Shown here: positions 1-7,929 of the stretch, one piece after another
Position numbering within the stretch: position 1 is the first letter of the stretch
How the letters are laid out: each line of letters opens with the position of its first letter
DNA from: Dehalococcoidia bacterium
Lineage (GTDB): Bacteria > Chloroflexota > Dehalococcoidia > Tepidiformales > Tepidiformaceae
Assembly (NCBI GenBank): GCA_020850615.1
Contig: JADZEI010000081.1
Span: 52,805-116,804, forward strand
Length of the DNA: 64,000 nt
Reading direction: 5' to 3'
Position numbers and translations under genes: made by a program
The notes under the pieces: generated by a model
The model's database searches: none
What the model was told of the DNA's origin: nothing
The model's input: only the letters and a program-made list of their open reading frames with translations

Positions 1-518
1 GCGGCGAGCTGCTGGATGGTCGCGGAGTACTGGTCGAGCGAGGTGGGGCTGGCGGCGAGCTCCTTTTCGATGACCTCGTCGAAGACGGCGGTGGGCTGGG
101 CGCCAACGACCATCTTGTTGTTGATGAAGAACGTGGGGGTGCCGGTGACGCCGAACTCGCGGCCACGCTGGACGTGGGTGTTGAGCAGGGCGACGTTCTG
201 CTGCTGGGCGAGGCACTGGTCGAAGCGGACGGCGTCGAGCTTCAGCTCCGCGGCGTAGTTGGTCATCGCGGTCTTGAGGTTGAGGTTCGCGGACGTGGGG
301 GAGGTGGCGGTGCCGGTCGCCGAAGTTTCGCTGCCGCCGGCGGCCATGTGGGTCACGTCGTCGCCGGAGTCGTTGCGGTCGATGAGCCAGATGGTGGCGG
401 AGATGATGACCGCGCCGATGAGGATGGCGCCCGGGGTGAGGAAGGCGGTCCAGAGGGGGCGGGCGGGCGGCGCGGGGCGTGGTTCGGGAGCTGGCGGCGG
501 GTCGAGTTCCGGGGTCAC
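1..518 (-). CDS. DsbA-like membrane-anchored protein, 3' part outside window
   Basis: The visible protein has a proline-rich N-terminus, one membrane helix around residues 28-45, a Gly/Ser/Thr linker, and then what looks like the C-terminal half of a DsbA/thioredoxin-fold protein. That half includes the family segment GVTGTPTFFINNKMVVGAQP with its cis-proline. The part of the thioredoxin core that carries the CxxC active site, normally between the linker and the helical region, is not present in this stretch. The gene runs off the left edge, so a second complete domain downstream is possible. The start is uncertain: GTG at 518 is used here, but an in-frame ATG lies at 617 and neither has a clear ribosome binding site. 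Periplasmic thiol or folding work is the family role and is not shown by the visible residues. Confidence 0.6.
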   Translation of the reverse strand, partial: MTPELDPPPAPEPRPAPPARPLWTAFLTPGAILIGAVIISATIWLIDRNDSGDDVTHMAAGGSETSATGTATSPTSANLNLKTAMTNYAAELKLDAVRFDQCLAQQQNVALLNTHVQRGREFGVTGTPTFFINNKMVVGAQPTAVFDEVIEKELAASPTSLDQYSATIQQLA

Positions 519-833
519 GAAGCCATGGTACGGCGGGGCGGGCGATGGGGCGACGCGGGGTTTCCCGGGCGTGGACTCGGTCCCGGAGCACGGGTGTAGG
601 GGGACATGGGGACACATCGAGCGACGGGATGGCGTCGCTCGGGCCCCCCTCGCCATGCGAGCCGGGCGGTTGCTGCGCTGCCGCCGTCGCGGCGAGGGGC
701 GGTGGTCGCGGGCTAACGCGGGGCATGGCACTGGGGGCCGCGGAGCCGATGCTCCGCGACTACGGCTTCGCCTCTGGTCCCGAACATGCAGCGGGGGAGA
801 GGAGCGCGGACGTTCGTCACTGTTTGGGGCGAG
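519..833. other. Intergenic region with two perfect inverted repeats
   Basis: No gene was recognised between the ruvA stop and the DsbA-like gene. Positions 618-641 form a perfect 9-bp stem (cgagcgacg/cgtcgctcg) with a 6-base loop. Positions 740-757 form a 7-bp stem (gcggagc/gctccgc) with a 4-base loop. Neither is followed by a clear T-run on either strand. They could be terminators of the ruvA transcript or leader structures of the next gene. Confidence 0.45.
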
Positions 834-1496
834 CTACTGGCGGGAGTCGCGGCCGCGGAGGACGGCGAGGGTGAGGGATTCGACGGTGCCGGTGGGGTCG
901 GCGTCGTGGGCTTCTTCGACCCAGCGGCGGGCTTCGGAGCGTGGGTAGCCGAGGGCGACGATGGTCTCGATGGCGTCGGCGACGACGCGGCGCTGTTCGA
1001 GGCGGGAGGCGTCGACGGGCTGGGTGATGGCGCTGTCGGCCATGGCGGCTTCGGCGACGACCTTGCCGCGGAGGTGGGCGATGATCTTGTCGGCACCGCG
1101 TGCGCCGATGCCGGGGAGCTTCGTCAGCGCGGGGCGGTCTTCCTGTTCGATGGCGCGGGCGATGGTGCTGACGGAGACGTTCATCGCCTTCACGGCCTTT
1201 GCGGGGCCGATGCCTTCGACGGTGATGAACTTGCGGAAGAAGTCGCGCTCGGCGCGGCGGAGGAACCCGACGAGCACGGGCACGGGCTGGTTCGTGGTCG
1301 CGGAGTAGTGGATGTGGAGGCCAACGGAAGGGCCGGCGGTTTCGCCGTCGAGCTCGGCTTCGCCGGCAAGGCCCTGGAGCTCGCCCCAGAGGAAGAGCGG
1401 CACGAGTACCTCGTAGCGGACCCCGGCCACATCGACTTCGACAAGCGGGCCGGTGACGTCCATGCGGGCGAGGGAGCCGTGGAGGTGGGTGATCAC
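834..1496 (-). CDS. ruvA: Holliday junction branch migration protein RuvA
   Basis: The 220-aa product matches RuvA in length and layout. It has an N-terminal OB-fold (about residues 1-65), then two helix-hairpin-helix motifs seen as VEGIGPAKAVKAM and LPGIGARGADKII, and a C-terminal domain (about 165-215) that in the family binds RuvB. RuvA tetramers bind four-way DNA junctions and load RuvB for branch migration. The start is a GTG at 1496 without a strong ribosome binding site. It lies 43 bp downstream of the PgpH-like gene in the same direction and is probably cotranscribed with it. No ruvB or ruvC is seen in the window. Confidence 0.93.
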   Translation of the reverse strand: MITHLHGSLARMDVTGPLVEVDVAGVRYEVLVPLFLWGELQGLAGEAELDGETAGPSVGLHIHYSATTNQPVPVLVGFLRRAERDFFRKFITVEGIGPAKAVKAMNVSVSTIARAIEQEDRPALTKLPGIGARGADKIIAHLRGKVVAEAAMADSAITQPVDASRLEQRRVVADAIETIVALGYPRSEARRWVEEAHDADPTGTVESLTLAVLRGRDSRQ

Positions 1497-1539
1497 GTGC
1501 TAAGGGGATGCCGGATGGGGCGAACGCGCAAGCGCGGCG

Positions 1540-3738
1540 TCAGGCGCCGGCGCGCTCGCTGGATTCGGGCACGGGGCCGCGGGCGATGCGTTCGAGCTCT
1601 TCGGGCGTGGCCGTGGGGTAGGGGATGCGCGGGTGGTAGATGGCTTTGAGGGTGGCCTTGAAGCTGGCCGCGACGCCCTGGAGCTCGCGCATGGTCATGT
1701 CGCACTCGTCGAGCTGCCCTTCGGCGAGGCGCTCGGCGAAGATGTTGTCGACGAGCTCGTCGATGGCGGCGCGGCCTGCGTCCTGGTGGGCGCGGACGAT
1801 GGCTTCGCAGGAATCGGCGAGCATGACGATCGCGGTTTCCTTCGACTGCGGACGCGGGCCGGTGTAGCGATAATCGCGGGGGTCCGGTTCGAGGCCACGC
1901 GCGGTGGCCTGGCGATAGAAGAACGTGACGAGCCGCGTGCCGTGGTGCTGGGGGATGAACTCGCGGACGATGGACGGCAGGCGGTAGCGGGCGGCGATGT
2001 CGAGGCCATTGGTAATGTGCTCGCGGATGATGCGGGCGCTCTGGTCGGGCGGGAGGGCGTCGTGGGGGCTGGGGCTGCCGTCGAGCTGGTTTTCGATGTA
2101 GTAGGGCGGCTGTGCGAGCTTGCCGATGTCGTGGTAGTAGGCGCCGACCCGGACGACGAGGGCATCGGCACCGATGCTGTCCGCGGCGCGCTCGGCGAGG
2201 GCGCCGACCATCATGCTGTGGTGGTAGGTGCCCGGTGCTTCGTCCTGGAGCCGGCGGAGGAGCGGGTGCCCGGAGTGGGCAAGCTCCATGAGCTGGAGGC
2301 GGGTGGTGACGCCGAAGAGCATCGAGAAGACGACGAAGACACCGACTCCGATGACCGCGGAGGCGACGCCGTTGGCGCCCGCGGCGAGGGCCTGCCAGGC
2401 GAGCTCCTCGTTCTCCCGCGGCTCGGCGATGAGCCAGAAGGCGGCGAGGACCAGGCCGGTGGCCAGTGCCACGGCCACGGCGGCGGCGAGATAGCGCGAG
2501 AGGCGCTCGGCGCGATGGACGGCGACGGCGCCGGCGAGCCCACCGGCGGTGTAGGCGATGCCGAGCTCGAGCGATTCGAGGGAGCCGATGAACCCAGAGC
2601 CGGAGAGCTCGGGTGCGGCGGCGCCGATGAAGGCGGCGAAGAGCCCCACGGCGACCGCGACGACCGCGGCGAAAGGCAGGTCGGCGAAGGACGCGGTGAC
2701 GATGGCGGCGGCCGCGAGCGGGAGTGCGAAGGCGAAGAAGTGGCCGTCGCGGTCGGGGGTGAGCTCGGGGAGGGCGATGCGGGCGGACGCGAGCGCGGCG
2801 ATGGTGACCACGCCGATCAGGAGCAGGCGGCGCGAGGCGGGCGCGTGGAATGGCTGCACCTGGTAGAGGTAGATGCCCACGAGTGCACCAAAACCAACCG
2901 CGAAGAGGATGCCGCCGGCGAGCTTGTAGTAGTCGAAGCCGATGGAGAGGGCGCCGGTCTCGCGGAGGGCTTCGATGTCGGCGGCATCGAGCTCTTCACC
3001 CTCGGTGGCGATGACCTGGCCGCGGCTGAGCGAGACGACCTCGGTGGGCACGGCCTGGCGCGCCTCGGTGCGGGCGGCCTCGGTGGCGCGCTCGTCGACG
3101 GCGGCGTTCTGGACGACGAAGGCGCGCAGCGTCTCGCGGACGGGTGGGCGAAGGAGGTCCACCTCGTCGATGGAGGTGACGCCCCAGAAGGTGGAGCGCG
3201 CGAGGAGCTGGTCGACAATGGCGTCGCGGTCTCCGGGGAGGTTGATGGCGACCTCGCCCTGCATGATCTCGCCGAGGGCCTGGGTGACGCGGGTGCGATA
3301 GGCGTCGAACTGCGCGCCGTCGAGCGCGATGATTGCGGTGCGGCCGTCGGCGCTGATGGTCGCGGCGGAGGCGAGGCCTTCGACGGCGGTGAGCTGCTCC
3401 TGCTTGGTGGTGTTTGGCTTCTGGCGGATGGCCGCGACTTCAAGGAGGAACTGGTCCAGGGTGCGGAGCTGGCGGGTGCGGATGGCGGGGTCGGGGGCGA
3501 GGCGGGTGGGGACGACGGCAGCGGCAGCGGCGTTGCGCTTCTCCTCGGTGAGGACGCGCGATTCGTACTGGGCGTTGCGCGCTGCGGTGAGGGTTCGGGG
3601 GGCGTTTTCGCCCTCTTCGATGCCTTCGCCCGCGGGGATGAGCGGGACGACGAGGAAGACGGACGCGACCGCGAGGACGAGCCCGAAAATAACCGCCTGC
3701 ATGCGGGTGATGGTTGGCGCGGGGCGGCGACGGAGCAT
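1540..3738 (-). CDS. 7TM-HD family phosphohydrolase (PgpH/YqfF type)
   Basis: The 732-aa protein has an N-terminal membrane helix (about 12-33), a large extracytoplasmic 7TMR-HDED-like domain, a block of about seven membrane helices (about 270-480), and a cytoplasmic HD domain. The HD residues are visible as TYHHSMMVGAL, then AYYHDIGKL, followed by a conserved EHITNGLDIA and PQHHGT. This is the layout of Listeria PgpH, a cyclic-di-AMP phosphodiesterase, so c-di-AMP breakdown is the likely activity by family. It is followed by ruvA and preceded 55 bp upstream by a HAD gene, all on one strand. The start is an ATG at 3738. Confidence 0.88.
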   Translation of the reverse strand: MLRRRPAPTITRMQAVIFGLVLAVASVFLVVPLIPAGEGIEEGENAPRTLTAARNAQYESRVLTEEKRNAAAAAVVPTRLAPDPAIRTRQLRTLDQFLLEVAAIRQKPNTTKQEQLTAVEGLASAATISADGRTAIIALDGAQFDAYRTRVTQALGEIMQGEVAINLPGDRDAIVDQLLARSTFWGVTSIDEVDLLRPPVRETLRAFVVQNAAVDERATEAARTEARQAVPTEVVSLSRGQVIATEGEELDAADIEALRETGALSIGFDYYKLAGGILFAVGFGALVGIYLYQVQPFHAPASRRLLLIGVVTIAALASARIALPELTPDRDGHFFAFALPLAAAAIVTASFADLPFAAVVAVAVGLFAAFIGAAAPELSGSGFIGSLESLELGIAYTAGGLAGAVAVHRAERLSRYLAAAVAVALATGLVLAAFWLIAEPRENEELAWQALAAGANGVASAVIGVGVFVVFSMLFGVTTRLQLMELAHSGHPLLRRLQDEAPGTYHHSMMVGALAERAADSIGADALVVRVGAYYHDIGKLAQPPYYIENQLDGSPSPHDALPPDQSARIIREHITNGLDIAARYRLPSIVREFIPQHHGTRLVTFFYRQATARGLEPDPRDYRYTGPRPQSKETAIVMLADSCEAIVRAHQDAGRAAIDELVDNIFAERLAEGQLDECDMTMRELQGVAASFKATLKAIYHPRIPYPTATPEELERIARGPVPESSERAGA

Positions 3739-3793
3739 CAGGTGCGTTCGAGGATACCAGAGCGGAGGGGCCGGGCAGGGAAACTCACCAACG

Positions 3794-4504
3794 TCAGCCG
3801 GGCATACCTTCGCCGAGCCACTCGTGGACGCCGGTGAGCGAACCGATGACGCAGCGTTCGCGATCGATGCCGCCGGTGCGGCGGTCGACGCGGAGGGCGG
3901 TCATGCCGAGCGCCCGAGCCCCGGCGACGTCGGTGTCCTCGCGGTCGCCGACGAAGAGGGCGTCGGAGGGCTCGACGGCGAGCGTATCGAGGGCGGCGCG
4001 ATAGGGGGCGGGGTGGGGTTTACCGTGGCCGGCGTCGGAGGAGGTGACGATGGCGCCGAAGTAGCCCGCGAAGCCGAGCGCAGCGACGCGGGCGGCGAAG
4101 AGCCGCGCGGGGAAGAGCGAGTTGGTGACCAGGGCCATGGCGTAGCCGCGGTAGCGGAGCGAGCCGAGGAGGGCGCGGGCGTCGTCGTAGACGCGCTGAC
4201 CAGCGGCATCGGCGGCGCAGAAGCTGACCGCCGCGGCTTCGACGAGGGCCGGGGATGGCGGCAGCTCCAGCGACCTGAGCGTGGCCGCGAGGATGGCGTC
4301 GAGGCGCGGGGCCGTGGTGGTCACGCCGGGCACGTACCGGGGGATGGCGGCGCGGAGGGCCTCGACGAACGCGGGCACGGCGACGCTGACGCCGGTCTCG
4401 GTCGCGATGCACTGCACGACAGCGCGCGCCACTGCCTCGGGCGTCACGCTGTCGTCGCGGACGATGGTGCCGCCCCAATCGAAGAGCACGGCACGGTAGG
4501 TCAC
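3794..4504 (-). CDS. HAD-superfamily hydrolase
   Basis: The 236-aa protein starts with the HAD motif I in the form FDWGGTIV, where the usual DxDGT second aspartate is replaced by glycine. A cap region follows, then motif II near LVTNS, a lysine-containing GKPHPAPY motif III, and motif IV as FVGDREDTDVAGA. This fits a phosphoglycolate-phosphatase-like or (S)-2-haloacid-dehalogenase-like member; the substrate cannot be told. The DxDG to DWGG change removes the general acid/base aspartate used by most phosphatases of the family, so phosphatase activity is not certain. It begins with GTG one base after the yqeY stop, so translational coupling is likely. Confidence 0.85.
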   Translation of the reverse strand: MTYRAVLFDWGGTIVRDDSVTPEAVARAVVQCIATETGVSVAVPAFVEALRAAIPRYVPGVTTTAPRLDAILAATLRSLELPPSPALVEAAAVSFCAADAAGQRVYDDARALLGSLRYRGYAMALVTNSLFPARLFAARVAALGFAGYFGAIVTSSDAGHGKPHPAPYRAALDTLAVEPSDALFVGDREDTDVAGARALGMTALRVDRRTGGIDRERCVIGSLTGVHEWLGEGMPG

Positions 4505-4505
4505 G

Positions 4506-5003
4506 TCAGCTGCCGAGCAGGGCGCGGACGACTTCGTTGATGGTGCGGCCGTCGGCGCGGCCCGCGAACTGCTTCGAGAGCACGGGCATCACCTTGCCCA
4601 TGTCCTTCGGGCCGGCGGCGCCGGTGTCGGCGATCACCTTGCGGGCGGCGGCCTCAATCTCGTCGCGGGCGGCCTGCTGGGGGAGGTAGACCTGGAAGAC
4701 GGCGATCTCGGCCTCCTCCTTCGCAGCGAGGTCGTCTCGATTGGCCTTGCGGTACTGGTCGATGCTGTCCTGGCGCTGCTTGACCTGCTTCTGGATGACG
4801 GCGAGGACGGCGTCGTCACTGAGGTGGTGGTCCTCGGCGGCGCGGCGGGCCAGCTCAGCCTCGTCGAGGTCCTTGCCGGGCGCGGCGGGGATCTCGGCGT
4901 TGCGGACGGCGGCGACGAGCATGCGGAGGGCGCCCTTGCGGATTTCGTCGCGGTCGCGCATGGCCTGGGCGAGGTCGGACTGGAGCTGTTCGCGGAGTGA
5001 CAT
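4506..5003 (-). CDS. GatB/YqeY domain protein
   Basis: The 165-aa protein is a standalone YqeY-type protein related to the tRNA-binding tail domain of the amidotransferase subunit GatB. Typical features are SLREQLQSDLAQAMRDRD at the start, QRQDSIDQYRKANRDDLAAK in the middle, and a C-terminal DMGKVMPVLSKQFAGRADG. The exact role of standalone YqeY is not settled. The ATG at 5003 is chosen because GGAG lies 7 bases upstream; an in-frame ATG at 5015 would add four residues. It lies 22 bp after the DUF1992 gene. Confidence 0.87.
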   Translation of the reverse strand: MSLREQLQSDLAQAMRDRDEIRKGALRMLVAAVRNAEIPAAPGKDLDEAELARRAAEDHHLSDDAVLAVIQKQVKQRQDSIDQYRKANRDDLAAKEEAEIAVFQVYLPQQAARDEIEAAARKVIADTGAAGPKDMGKVMPVLSKQFAGRADGRTINEVVRALLGS

Positions 5004-5025
5004 GGGCGTCTCCATGGGGTTTGGT

Positions 5026-5511
5026 TCAGTCGAGTGGGGCGATGACGTCGCAGGGGGCGCCGGCGCGGGCGAGCTGGTCGCGGAGGCGCCCGAGGCGGCG
5101 GTCGACCCAGATCCCCGGGCGTTCGAGCGCGATGGATGGCGCTTCGACGTTGAAGCGGTCCTGTTTCGCGCGAAGGGCGCGGGCGGCGACGGCGATCCGG
5201 GCGCCGAGGTTGCGCAGGGCAGGTGCGTGGCGCCGCCAGTCGCCGCTGGCGGCTGCGAGCTGGAGCCACTCGGCGTGGCGGGCTTCGAGGCCGGCGAGGG
5301 CGAGCTCGTCCTGCTCGATTTCGCGGGCGAGCATGAGCCACGGCGGCAGCGCGCCACTATCGCGCATGATGCGGAAGCCGATCCAGTTCTCGCCGGCGAG
5401 GCGGTCGGCGTCGTCGAAGCGCATGGGGCGGCCCGCGCCGGGCAGGTGGGCGAAGACGCCGGCGTTCATGGCTTCCTGGATGCGGTTTTCGACCAGCTCT
5501 TCGAAGGACAC
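5026..5511 (-). CDS. DnaJ homologue subfamily C member 28 conserved domain protein (DUF1992)
   Basis: The 161-aa protein starts with the family signature: ENRIQEAMNAGVFAHLPGAG followed by the RPM(R)FDD segment and an arginine/aspartate-rich region. These proteins carry the DUF1992 domain also found in eukaryotic DNAJC28, without a J-domain here. Their function is unknown. The start is a GTG at 5511. It is the first gene of a likely unit DUF1992-yqeY-HAD-PgpH-ruvA on the minus strand, just past a terminator hairpin that ends the preceding small genes. Confidence 0.85.
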   Translation of the reverse strand: MSFEELVENRIQEAMNAGVFAHLPGAGRPMRFDDADRLAGENWIGFRIMRDSGALPPWLMLAREIEQDELALAGLEARHAEWLQLAAASGDWRRHAPALRNLGARIAVAARALRAKQDRFNVEAPSIALERPGIWVDRRLGRLRDQLARAGAPCDVIAPLD

Positions 5512-5535
5512 GCTGCCATGGTAGCGGAAACGCGA

Positions 5536-5558
5536 AACGGGGCCGATATGGCCCCGTT
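5536..5558 (-). terminator. Terminator hairpin after the small desulforedoxin-related genes
   Basis: A perfect 9-bp stem (aacggggcc/ggccccgtt) with a 5-base loop lies just downstream of the minus-strand gene ending at 5582 and just upstream of the DUF1992 start. It is flanked by short A/T runs, as expected for an intrinsic terminator. Confidence 0.6.
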
Positions 5559-5581
5559 CGTGTGCGCGGATCGCGGAGGAC

Positions 5582-5725
5582 TCAGTCGGCGGAAGGAAGG
5601 ACCTTCGGCTGCATGAGCTCCATGTCCTTGCCGTTGACCTTGAGCTCGCAGTTGCCGGGCTTGATGACGAGGAGCTCGATACCGGTCTCTTCGTCCTTGT
5701 AGCGCTTGCCGAGTTGGACTGCCAT
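5582..5725 (-). CDS. 47-aa desulforedoxin-related protein lacking the metal cysteines
   Basis: The product begins MAVQLGKRYKDEETGIELLV and has a single cysteine in KPGNCELKVNG, with a tail ELMQPKVLPSAD. It resembles the neighbouring 39-aa gene in length and frame (both open with a Q-x-GKRY segment) but lacks its CPKC and CG pairs, so it is probably a metal-free paralogue. The two are 13 bp apart in one unit that ends at the hairpin at 5536-5558. The role is unknown. Confidence 0.6.
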   Translation of the reverse strand: MAVQLGKRYKDEETGIELLVIKPGNCELKVNGKDMELMQPKVLPSAD

Positions 5726-5738
5726 GTTGGTACGCTCC

Positions 5739-5858
5739 TTACTTCTTCAGTTCAAGCGGCGTGTCGCCGCAGGTGAGTTCGCCATCGCCGCCCTTGGTGA
5801 CGATGAATTCGGAGCCACACTTTGGGCAGGTGTAGCGCTTACCGGTTTGCGCAGGCAT
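5739..5858 (-). CDS. 39-aa desulforedoxin/desulfoferrodoxin N-terminal-like metal protein
   Basis: The product starts MPAQTGKRYTCPKCGSEFIV and continues with GELTCG near residue 30. The CPKCG knuckle and later TCG match the small rubredoxin-like fold of desulforedoxin and of the N-terminal domain of desulfoferrodoxin, which normally binds one iron with four cysteines. Only three cysteines are visible here (C11, C14 and the one in TCG), so the site is incomplete as a Cys4 site. It may be a redox or metal-binding partner, but this is inference. The start is the ATG at 5858. Confidence 0.6.
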   Translation of the reverse strand: MPAQTGKRYTCPKCGSEFIVTKGGDGELTCGDTPLELKK

Positions 5859-5961
5859 ACATCCCCCTCGCTCCGCAGTCGGAGCGCTTCGATTTCGCGC
5901 GATCGTAGCCAGCGCGGTGGGGTGGGTCAAACGTGGGGCGGCAGGAAGCGAGCCGGGAACG

Positions 5962-5996
5962 AAACGGGCCCCTCCAGGAGCTGGACGGGCCCGTTT
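5962..5996 (-). terminator. Intrinsic terminator of the cytochrome bc operon
   Basis: A perfect 10-bp stem (aaacgggccc/gggcccgttt) encloses a 15-base loop that itself can pair ccag with ctgg. It lies 20 bases after the stop of the cytochrome-LysM-cupredoxin gene and on the minus strand ends in a short T-run. Confidence 0.75.
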
Positions 5997-6015
5997 GACG
6001 TTGCGTTGGCCGCGG

Positions 6016-7917
6016 TTACTCCTCGCGGACGAAGAGCTTGGCGAACATGGCCGGGTGGTACGTGCAGGTGATGTCGTACTCACCGACGGTGTCGAACGGG
6101 ACACTGGCCTCGTCGCCGACGCGGAAGGGGTCGTTCGTGATGTTGCCGTTGATGGTGATGTTGTGGATACCGGCGGAGACGGTGAACGCGACCGAGGTAC
6201 CCGGGGCAATCTTGGCGACGCCCTCGTTCATGGGCTGCTCCGTGCCGTCGGCGGTGAGCGTCCAGTCGTTGGCGCCGGCGTCGATCGAGACTTCCTGCGA
6301 GAACTCGGCGGGCTCGTCGATCGGGGTGACGGTACCGATGCCCGGAAGCGTCTCGAAGACCTGTTCCGGAACGGTGTACTGGACGCAGGCGGTGCCGGGG
6401 TTGAGGGCATTTGACGCGGCGTTGCCCCAGGCGTCGTGCGGCAGGTGGAGCGACTGGCCGATCATGATGATGGAGTCGACGGTGATGCCGTTGGCCTCGG
6501 CGAGGGTGTCGGCGGTCACGTTGCCCCAGTCCTCGGCGAGCTCTTCGAGCGACTGGCCGGAGATGGTGTAGGCGTCGACCTTCGGGAGCTCGATGATGAC
6601 CGAGGGCCCGAAGGGATCGCCTTCCTCGATGCTGTTCAGGCGAGCGAGGTCCGCAGCGATGTCGCGCTGGATGCCGTCGGGCGGCGCGAGCTCCTGGGCG
6701 ATCGTCGCGAGGGTGTCGCCCGTGGAGACGAAGTAGCGTGCGTTATCACCCACCTCGACGGTGTCTCCGGGGGTGAGCGTGCTTTCGGCGGTCAGCGACG
6801 AGTTCAGCTGGATGAGGTCGTCGACTTCGAGGCCGAACTTCGTGGCGATGGTCCCGAGGGCGTCGCCGGGCTGGACGATGTAGGTGGTGTAGTCGCCGAG
6901 GAGCAGCTCGCGCGTGCCGCTGAACTCCGTCGCCGGGTCGGTCGACGGGAGGACGCGGACGTTGAACGGCGTGTTGAGGACGCCGACCGACGCCAGCCCG
7001 TGCTTGTCGGCAATGATCTGGAGGGTGTCGAGCGGCTTGATGATGTAGCGGGCGCCTTCGGGGAGGGCGATGGTGTCGCCGGGGAAGAGCCCGGTGATCT
7101 CCGCGCCTTCTGCGTCGAGGAGCGTGAAGCGGCCCTGCTTCTTGTCGTACTCATAGGGGAGGTTGTTGAGCTCGGCGAGGATGATTGCGCCAACGTGGTG
7201 CGAGTCGGCTATCTTCGCGATCGTCTCGTTGTCGTTGATGACCTTGTACTCGTAGCCGTCGGCGTCGTCGTTGTAGCCGGGGAGCCGGACGGTCGTGCCT
7301 TCTTCGAGGATGGCGTTGGCGTCGACGCCGCTGTTGAACTCGGAGAGGGCATCGGCCCCGATGAGGTGGTCGGCGGCGATGGTGTCGAGGGTCTCACCAC
7401 CGACGATGACGGTGGTGTGGCTGTTGAGGACCTCGGCGAAGTGGACGGCCTCTTCCCAACCCTTGTTGGTCATGGTGCCGTTGCCGCCGGTGAGGTCAGC
7501 GAGCGCTTCGCTCTCTTCCGTGCCCGGGGCGGTGATGAAGTTCACCAGGTGTTCGATCTGGCGCTCGTTGAGGGCGCCCCCGTTCGTGGTGAGCCACGGC
7601 TGCATGGCGGTGCCGGCGCGGCCGCAGTTGAGGGTGCGGGTGAGCTTCTCGCGGTTGTTCGCGAGCACGAGCGGGTCCTGGTCCTTATACACATCAGTGT
7701 TCAGGGGGAGGCCCACGCCACCCTGGCCTTCGTTGCCGTGGCAGGTGCGGCAGTTGTTGGCGTAGAGCAGGGCGCCGCGTTCGATGGACTCTTCTTCGTG
7801 CCACTTCTGCTGGTCCTGCGCGCGGATGGGCAGGTCGACAGCGGCATAGCCGGCGCAGGCGCCGACGAAGAGGAAGGAGAGGACGACGATGAGGAAGGTC
7901 TGCTTCTGGGTGTTCAA
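6016..7917 (-). CDS. Cytochrome c - LysM repeat - cupredoxin fusion protein
   Basis: The 633-aa protein starts with a membrane helix (about residues 8-27). A monohaem c-type cytochrome follows, with the haem motif CRTCH at 56-60 and a likely axial methionine at about 105 in AGTAMQPW. Residues of about 165-500 form roughly six LysM-like modules, each with a GDTL/GDAL-type start and an asparagine-containing LN turn. The C-terminal 90 residues are a cupredoxin with type 1 copper ligands His585, Cys618, His621 and Met624 (CTYHPAM). It is the last gene of a bc-type complex operon, 12 bp after the Rieske gene, so it is probably the electron acceptor of that complex. By family, it acts outside the membrane with both a haem and a copper centre. 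LysM modules usually bind glycans of cell walls; their presence in an electron carrier is odd. Confidence 0.85.
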   Translation of the reverse strand: MNTQKQTFLIVVLSFLFVGACAGYAAVDLPIRAQDQQKWHEEESIERGALLYANNCRTCHGNEGQGGVGLPLNTDVYKDQDPLVLANNREKLTRTLNCGRAGTAMQPWLTTNGGALNERQIEHLVNFITAPGTEESEALADLTGGNGTMTNKGWEEAVHFAEVLNSHTTVIVGGETLDTIAADHLIGADALSEFNSGVDANAILEEGTTVRLPGYNDDADGYEYKVINDNETIAKIADSHHVGAIILAELNNLPYEYDKKQGRFTLLDAEGAEITGLFPGDTIALPEGARYIIKPLDTLQIIADKHGLASVGVLNTPFNVRVLPSTDPATEFSGTRELLLGDYTTYIVQPGDALGTIATKFGLEVDDLIQLNSSLTAESTLTPGDTVEVGDNARYFVSTGDTLATIAQELAPPDGIQRDIAADLARLNSIEEGDPFGPSVIIELPKVDAYTISGQSLEELAEDWGNVTADTLAEANGITVDSIIMIGQSLHLPHDAWGNAASNALNPGTACVQYTVPEQVFETLPGIGTVTPIDEPAEFSQEVSIDAGANDWTLTADGTEQPMNEGVAKIAPGTSVAFTVSAGIHNITINGNITNDPFRVGDEASVPFDTVGEYDITCTYHPAMFAKLFVREE

Positions 7918-7929
7918 CCGTTCTCTCCG

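Noticed and set aside
1633..3837. A 734-codon open frame on the plus strand opposite the PgpH-like gene
   Set aside because: It is Gly/Asp/Glu-rich shadow coding of a clear 7TM-HD protein and contains no recognisable domain.
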